A DNA stretch of 39,585 nt from Larix sibirica (lineage: Eukaryota > Streptophyta > Pinopsida > Pinales > Pinaceae), in contig NWUY0304062905.1 of NCBI GenBank assembly GCA_004151065.3, forward strand, positions 1-39,585, given 5' to 3'. A program made the position numbers and the translations under genes. Positions 33,901 through 39,585 of this stretch are shown in pieces; position 1 is the stretch's first letter, and each line of letters starts with the position of its first letter. The notes under the pieces were generated by a model. That model saw nothing but the letters and a program-made list of their open reading frames with translations. It was not told the origin of the DNA and ran no database searches.

Positions 33901-35020
33901 TCTGTAGCAGCTGGCATACGGCCATAATACAGACAGAAAGCGAACCGAATGGGTTGAATGACGGATATGGATAAAATGAATGGGATTAACTGACGGGCTG
34001 TGGCGGGCATACATTATATAGGCCTAATTCGGATGTGAACATAAAGGGTTCATTCATGGTCAAAAGGGTAAATGCATATCTAGAGATGAACATCCAATGG
34101 CGGAAAGCGGGGATGCTTAGATTAAAAAGTTTCATTTAATGAGTAATGAAGGTAAAGTTGTTGGTTGTAAAGGGTGTTTCGTTTCATCGGTTACCTCTTT
34201 TCATAGGACTTTACTTCATTTTTGGTCAAATTAGTTGGCTCCTCCCTGGCAAGCCAGCATCAGTGTAATAATCCGATCAGTATCATTGTTTTGCGTACTT
34301 GGACCCACCTGACTACTAACACGACTTTACTTCTTCTTTTATTTATTCTAAACCACCATTCTGGTTCGCTCAGCTTCAATCAATCTATATAATTATAATA
34401 ATTAAGCCACAACTTTGAACTGACTGCATATGTTGAACTGCGTAAGTAAAGGGGATGGTTAAGGGGTGGGTAGATTACTAGGTTCATTCAGAGGCTGCTT
34501 TTAAGGATATTTCCTTACAAGGAGTAAATTGATGAGTTTAAAAAGGCTAAACGTAAACGGGTTTTCAAGGGGTTTGGTTACTTTACTCGGTTGGGCTACT
34601 TACTATACTGGGGTTGGTAGCTGCGCTATTCAACTGTTATAATGCATTTTACTTTCTAATTAACTTTGCTAATTGGGCTGGATACTCATTGCCTTGAAGC
34701 CCCAGTCAGTGCTGGCTGCCTTACTCTCCAGGGTGATAAGTATAGAAAAGCAAGTATGGGTTTTCAATAGAAGTAAACGCCTAGCTCAAGCGTCAGTGGA
34801 AGATGAGGAGTGTTTCAAATAAATAGAGAGGAAGAGGACCTATACGCAGTATGGACCCTAAAGAGAAAAGTGATTCCAAAAACTTACCGCTATGGACCTG
34901 ACGGTTCCTACCTAATACATCTACGGAATCATAGTTCCTACCTTGAATGCATGGATTGAAGGAATGACAATGATTATATTTTCTTATTCATTCAAAGATC
35001 ATACGCTACCGACTGTGCCT
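30991..35020. other. Long spacer, no recognisable gene
   Basis: At 31200-31440 loosely repeated words AAAGGTTC, GGTGA[A/G]AG and GGCTCC/GGCTTC(C) look like another eroded repeat. At 32285-32369 one plus-strand frame spells a purely hydrophobic run (LLVALLLLGLLIVVALVVL) flanked by stops. The minus-strand frame 33432-33818 is 128 codons with no motif I recognise. No RNA gene is seen. Confidence 0.4.
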
Positions 35021-35190
35021 AGACAATTGAAAAAAATTTAAGCCACGGTACCCTCCACCCAGTACACAAAGTAGAAACAGTCTGCGTAAGGAAGGCACCG
35101 CCCAGTACGCTAAAGACACATAAAGTATCCGCCAAGTACACCCAGTATGTGTAAGGAACCTGCCAAGTCCGCCAAGTGAGTGAGTTAAGC
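35021..35190. repeat. Degenerate CCGCCAAGT / CCCAGTAC repeat
   Basis: The words CACCCAGTAC (35057), CGCCCAGTACGC (35099), CCGCCAAGTACACCCAGTA (35129), CTGCCAAGT (35160) and CCGCCAAGT (35169) alternate with GCGTAAGGA/TGTAAGGAA. Spacing is irregular, about 10-40 bp. Two overlapping minus-strand frames cross it and are by-products. Confidence 0.5.
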
Positions 35191-35954
35191 CACCATACGT
35201 TAGAGGAGAGTGTGCCACCTGAGGAAGGAGACAAAAAGAATGAAATGAAAATGGAAGTGGATTGCTTGCTTTTCTAGACTTGCAATCCTTCGGGGCTAAG
35301 GAAGCCAGGGTAGTAGGTCTTCGAGTAGGGCAACGGACGGACTACAGTACACATTCTTCAAAAAATGGGTTAAAACAACAGCCCACATAGTCAATAGAGA
35401 AGGCCCCCATAGTCAAACTTACCGCAAAGTAATCATAGCCCTTGACCCTCAAACTCGGACTCTTCCTCCACTGATACGGAACAAGCGCCCTCAACATCTA
35501 TATCGACCTATACGGAATCAGATCTCTTGACCCTAACCTTTAACTCTACCGATACGGAACCGCCAGGTTCCTTACATCCGCTGACACTTACTGATACACA
35601 AATTATTACGACTTCTTGATGCTATGACAGTCTTGAGGCAATGACTGTCTCCAGCCCATCCAACCATGTTTATCCATACCCAGACGCTTTTAGTCGCTTC
35701 CCACCACTTGCTTAGCTGTTCAGAGAGAATAGAAGGCAGTCAGTTGGCCCTTGATAGCGTGGCTTATAATCAAAAGTTGCTCCGTTCCTCCGACGGAGAT
35801 GACGGAGATCCTATTAACACTTGGCTGTAGAGAGAGAACCAGAGGCCGGGTAGTATAGTATCTCAGCATCAGTGTTGGCTGATAAGTTGGCTGATAAGAA
35901 AGAGAGAGACCGCTTCAGTACCGTACGATATATAGTGAATGACTGCTGTACTGT
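35191..35954. other. Spacer with GATACGGAA words
   Basis: CTGATACGGAAC, CTATACGGAATC and CCGATACGGAAC recur between 35470 and 35565. The 17-mer TGACTGTCTCCAGCCCA (near 35642) also occurs near 25257. No gene is supported. Confidence 0.4.
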
Positions 35955-36340
35955 GGCAATAAAAGGCTTCTCTATTTGAAGAGGGCCATTGGGGACCCGG
36001 TGATGTTGAAGGTGAATCCTTTGAAGGATAACTTTTCTCTGGTTGTTTGTAAGTGCGACTACGAGTGGTCAAAGCGATGTTTTATTCACATAGAAAGACA
36101 TTTTATTCGATGGACCATCCTCATGTGGAGGAGGATGACCTACATTACCCCCTTGCAGAGGAGTAGGATTTGCGGCAACCATTTGTTGATGCTGCTGAGG
36201 AGTAAAAGGATTTGTAAAGACAGCAGGTTGTGGGGCGGAGTCTTTATGAGCAATATATTTATTTACTTCTTTAATCCTAGGACAAAAATGAGTCATATAA
36301 TTACCGCCACAAATGCGATATGAAAATTTGACCTTCCTTT
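35955..36340 (-). pseudogene. Ty3/gypsy gag C-terminal fossil with zinc knuckle
   Basis: On the minus strand, from about 36340, the reading is KVKFSYRICGGNYMTHFCPR followed by IKEVN. This corresponds to the plant gag knuckle CX2CX3HX4C with ligand positions at 36320 (Cys now Tyr), 36311 (Cys), 36299 (His now Tyr) and 36284 (Cys). The frame stays open to 36069 through a Pro/Gln-rich stretch with QPAVFTNPF and QQHQQMVAANP, typical of the linker before the protease. It then appears to shift into a frame with TRSRTYKQPEKSYPSKDSP (36063-36007). It is a separate insertion from those at 11461-16303 and in the opposite orientation. Confidence 0.75.
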
Positions 36341-36545
36341 CCTTCCGAGGATGAAGCTATCCTCAAATACCAAACCTTTTACATGCTGGAATGGGAATGC
36401 TATCCTTATTCGCTATTCTTTTTAACCCACCCTTACAAACTTGGTCCAGCTCTCCACCTGGTGCCTAAATATGTGAGGGCTCCGCTCCTGTATACTTGAA
36501 CTTTGAATCTAGCCATTTTATACGTTATATCCTGCATAAACGTGA

Positions 36546-37480
36546 TATCAATTAATGGATCGGGATCTCGCTACGCTCCTTCTTTTTTATCTTCCTTAGG
36601 AAGCTTTTGATTATCCGGAAGAATTACTTTATGTTGGACAGGTTGGACAGCTCAGTCTTTGGTGGAATTGTTTCAACTGCCCTCCTCTTGGATTACAACC
36701 AGACTACTTAAATTGGACGAGCTTGCGGTGAAAACTTAAAGTATTAATTGGACAGGCTTTCACATAGAGCATTGCTAGGAGGGAGGATATTTAGATAGAT
36801 GCCTTACTTTCCTTTCATGTTAGTCATTGCTACCAACCACCTGTACGATTTACCAACCAGACTACCTACCTATACCTACTAGCCCCAAACAGCCAGCCTT
36901 GTCAGGTAAGGGAGGGCTTCACACAGAGGAGCTTTTCGTTGGAGGGAGGGTACAGCATTCACAGGCCTGGAATTACACTTGCTCACATATCTGCTGACCA
37001 CTATTACCTTCTGAGTCACACTACGACTTTTTGGTTACCACTATATTATTGGTCCGACCGAGCCAATAAATCAATTCATAAATTTGAACTGCTGCATTCT
37101 AGGAAGAGCCCTACTTACCTTGAATGTTTGTACCTACTTTATCATACCAAACATCTCCCAAATGTATGGGCATTCATTAAAGATTACCATTACATTAACA
37201 CTTACTGAATGGATTCTCCTGGGTGGAAGTACCACCAGTTATTAATATTCTACCGGCCAGATACTTATGAGGAATTATATACTACTGCCCTAGGAATAGT
37301 AATAGCTCCATGAGACCTTTTAAACACAAATTTCAACCTGCCTATGCATTACTACAATATTTACCATTAGAACCACCTTTAGCTGCCTACTACCTATGGG
37401 TGTCCACCTACCTTACCCGCCCATATTCCTCCTTCTCCCTTGACTGCTTCCGACAAAAGAACTTTATGGCTGGCTATTAA
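36546..37480 (+). pseudogene. Weak coding-like stretch, unidentified
   Basis: One plus-strand frame from 36546 to 37208 (221 codons) has only four internal stops (TAG 36597, TGA 36729, TAG 36765, TAG 36792) and is fully open for 137 codons from 36795. A second frame, 37199-37480, has one TGA in 94 codons and could continue it after a shift. The peptide looks protein-like in places (EELLYVGQVGQLSLWWNCF, RPFKHKFQPAYALLQYLP) but I recognise no family. The plus strand here is C/T-rich, which lowers stop frequency by itself, so this may be chance. An 18-bp tandem duplication (tgaactatacccttacag, 37493-37528) lies just behind. Confidence 0.3.
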
Positions 37481-37528
37481 TTTTATATCTAATGAACTAT
37501 ACCCTTACAGTGAACTATACCCTTACAG

Positions 37529-38897
37529 AGAGTTTCCTATTATTGCCAAGTATCGATCCAACAGTTGATCCAGGTGCTGTAGATGCCAATACTACACGCC
37601 AAGTGTCAATGCCAGGAGTCAATAAGCTATACAACACCTACTTGACCCTTTAGTCCAATGGGAAGGGGAATAATTAAAAAACGTTCAATCCATATCCCGT
37701 GAAATTAATATTGGGTTTTATTCATAATTAACATGGCCATTTAATGAGGGGCATGTCGTCGATTTAGGATTGAGGCTTGACCAAACTTGCATCTCTACGA
37801 TAAATGGAAGGGGAGCAACTAACCACTGCTGCTGATCTACCTTATAAAGCTATGTATGGGGGCAATAAGTGAAAATAAAGCGAATTTATATTGATTGCGA
37901 CGGAGCTAAGTACTCTAATGCGTACTGGAAGTCCGAGGTAGTGGGTTCTATGGGCGTTACCCATTATATATCCACCATTACCAGTTTTACGTGCACAGGA
38001 AGAAGGCGGTTTCTTAATTTTGTTACCTATTACTCTTGATAACACGTGCCCAGTGAGTGAATAAGTGAATGGCATTCCCAATAGATCGACCAGGATGGAG
38101 TTATTATACTTGACCTGTTCTAAATCCCCGTGCCCAGGAATGAGGTGGTGTTCAGAGTTCAAATAATAAACGTGAAACTATTAGCTTTACATGGCTGGGT
38201 GCATAGCCTCTCATTTATTAGGAGTCATAATAATTGGTTTTTTCATTGATCCAATTGAAATATATAAAGTTAAGAACAATAAGCTATAGGTTGTTTCCTC
38301 CATCCATATCCAGAACAGGTTTCTTTCTATGCCACTCAATTCCATCCAAACCGGCGGACAACATCTGCTGCAATAGATCCCTATAATAGAATAAACTATA
38401 GTGGTCTCCACCATTGTAATATAAATCTGAAAGACGAATATGAATATAGTGCAAGTTAAAGAAATTGTTCCAAAATAAAATATAAAAAAAATGATAACAA
38501 CAACTTACTTAATAGTAGTGCAACTTGTTAAATTAATTGGTGTAAATGAGAAAGGAGAAGCTATCTTTCAAATTGAGTCCAACTTGTGAGTGTTCGCTGT
38601 CTCTGTGTAATAACTGCCCCGTTGTAGAGTCAGAACAACTACTCGCTGTAGCCTGAATCAAGGTTCTCCCCAGTTCCTTTGTAAAAGCCCTGGTCTTGAA
38701 GGTAGGTATAGACTCCCGCGGTACTAACTGGTTGTGTTGATGCCACAGGAGGGTGTTTAAACCAATGCGCAAGTGTCTAAGTGATCAATTCGTCCTTGCT
38801 ATCCAATGTTAAAAAGAAATATATACTACTAAAATAAATTTCATATCTTTGCTATGCTATATTATGCTTATATATATAATATAAATTTTCAGTGTGA
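37529..38897. other. Spacer, nothing recognised
   Basis: Minus-strand open frames at 37842-38162, 38211-38414 and 38533-38772 carry no motif I know. The last 80 bases before the 42-bp array are very AT-rich, with a TATATATATAATATAA run near 38868. Confidence 0.4.
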
Positions 38898-39485
38898 CCA
38901 ATTAAGAAAGATATAATTAGTCATTTAACTAATAAAAGTCCAATTAAGATAGATCTAATTATCCATTGAACTAATAAACGTCTAATATAACTAGGGCACA
39001 TTAGCCATTTCACTCTAAAAGGGCCAATGAATAGAAAGAGAATTAGCCATTTATATAATAAATGACCAATAAGTATATAAAGAATTATCCATTTACTAAA
39101 TAAAAGTCCAATTAAGACAGATTTCATTATCCATTGAACTAATAAACGTACAATTCGTAGGGATAGAATTATCCATTTAAATAAGAAATGACCAATAAAG
39201 ATAGACATAATTATCCATTTAAATAAGAAACGACCAATTAAGAGAGTTAGAATTAGCCATTTCACTCTAAAAGGGCCAATGAATAGAAAGAGAATTAGCC
39301 ATTTATATAATAAACGACCAATAAGTATATAAAGAATTATCCATTTAACTAATAAAAGTACAATTAAGAGAGTTAGAATTATCCATTGAACTAATAAACG
39401 TACAATTAATATAGATAGACTTAGTAATTTCACTCATAAACATCCAATCTACCTATATATAATTAGTAATTGACTTATAAAAAGG
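38898..39485. repeat. 42-bp tandem array, 14 units, with 252-bp higher-order period
   Basis: Fourteen consecutive units, each exactly 42 bp, start at 38898, 38940, 38982, 39024, 39066, 39108, 39150, 39192, 39234, 39276, 39318, 39360, 39402 and 39444. The consensus begins CCAATTAAG and contains AATTATCCATTTAACTAATAA. The end units are the most diverged. Units 3-6 match units 9-12 far better than their neighbours: about 108 bp (39000-39107 and 39252-39359) differ at four positions, so a block of six units (252 bp) was duplicated. No unit carries an insertion or deletion. The period is divisible by three, so one minus-strand frame stays open for 170 codons (39433 to 38921). It encodes a 14-residue repeat of the type LLxKWIILxLLIGR, hydrophobic with one Lys/Gln-Trp pair per unit. 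I treat that frame as a by-product unless shown otherwise. Confidence 0.95.
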
Positions 39486-39585
39486 AAAGGCTTGCTTGAC
39501 CAAAGGGAGGGCAAGGGTTCAATCCCTTAGGTCCTTAGGAAAAACCATTCCAAATGGGACCGGAGTTTGTTAGGATAAATGGGCT
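39486..39585. other. Spacer at window end
   Basis: No gene is seen. AAGGGTTCAATCCCTT (39514-39529) is a small inverted repeat that looks like a tRNA T-arm, but no other tRNA part is found. Confidence 0.3.

Noticed and set aside
38898-39485. CRISPR array
   Set aside because: Units are contiguous with no unique spacers; it is a tandem satellite.
39513-39530. tRNA T-arm-like AAGGGTTCAATCCCTT
   Set aside because: No acceptor or D-arm could be paired around it within the window; a plain small inverted repeat explains it.
1-39585. Bacterial or phage origin
   Set aside because: No ribosome-binding-site-plus-gene layout or coding density; plant gypsy fossils and gene-free repeats argue against it.

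Overview
This window looks like plant DNA with no working gene that I can recognise. The evidence is internal. Five segments carry decayed coding traces, and four of these are plant Ty3/gypsy-type retroelement traces or resemble them (gag zinc knuckles, a gag core, a retropepsin). Between them lie hundreds to thousands of bases of gene-free sequence full of short degenerate tandem and dispersed repeats. The wording of the spacers reminds me of the intergenic DNA of large, gene-poor plant mitochondrial genomes (gymnosperm-like). A methylated nuclear locus is an equally serious alternative, because of how the retroelement fossils have decayed. I found no rRNA, tRNA, ribosomal protein, respiratory-chain gene, group II intron core, plastid-derived gene or CRISPR array.

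Layout. 1-3480: unassigned spacer with a possible retrotransposon LTR (947-1316) and short tandem repeats. 3480-4500 and 7020-7600: two AT-rich blocks that share sequence and, in the first, carry GC-rich hairpins. 4500-8600: spacer with an (AT)n-centred hairpin (4960-4995) and a perfect 12-bp inverted repeat (6445-6478). 9190-10804, minus strand: decayed coding sequence (a possible gag-like N-terminal domain, then a coiled-coil region). 11461-13617, plus strand: Ty3/gypsy gag and protease fossil. 15142-16303, plus strand: a second gag fossil with three zinc knuckles. 16564-17364, plus strand: an unidentified fossil reading frame. 17365-21087: spacer holding two copies of a GC-richer minisatellite family. 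21088-21710: decayed Gln/His-rich coding repeat. 21711-35950: spacer with many degenerate repeats and a hammerhead-ribozyme-like core at 30165-30186. 35955-36340, minus strand: the C-terminal end of a gag with a zinc knuckle. 36546-37480: a weak coding-like stretch. 38898-39485: a clear array of fourteen 42-bp units with a 252-bp higher-order period, which leaves a 170-codon frame open on the minus strand.

There is no operon or pathway here. The main story is decay. In the gag core all eight in-frame stops are TAG or TAA, and in the zinc knuckles several Cys ligands have become Tyr. Both fit C-to-T change on one strand or the other. The longest ordinary open frames (115-143 codons) are about what chance gives in 39.6 kb of moderately AT-rich DNA, so I do not list them as genes.
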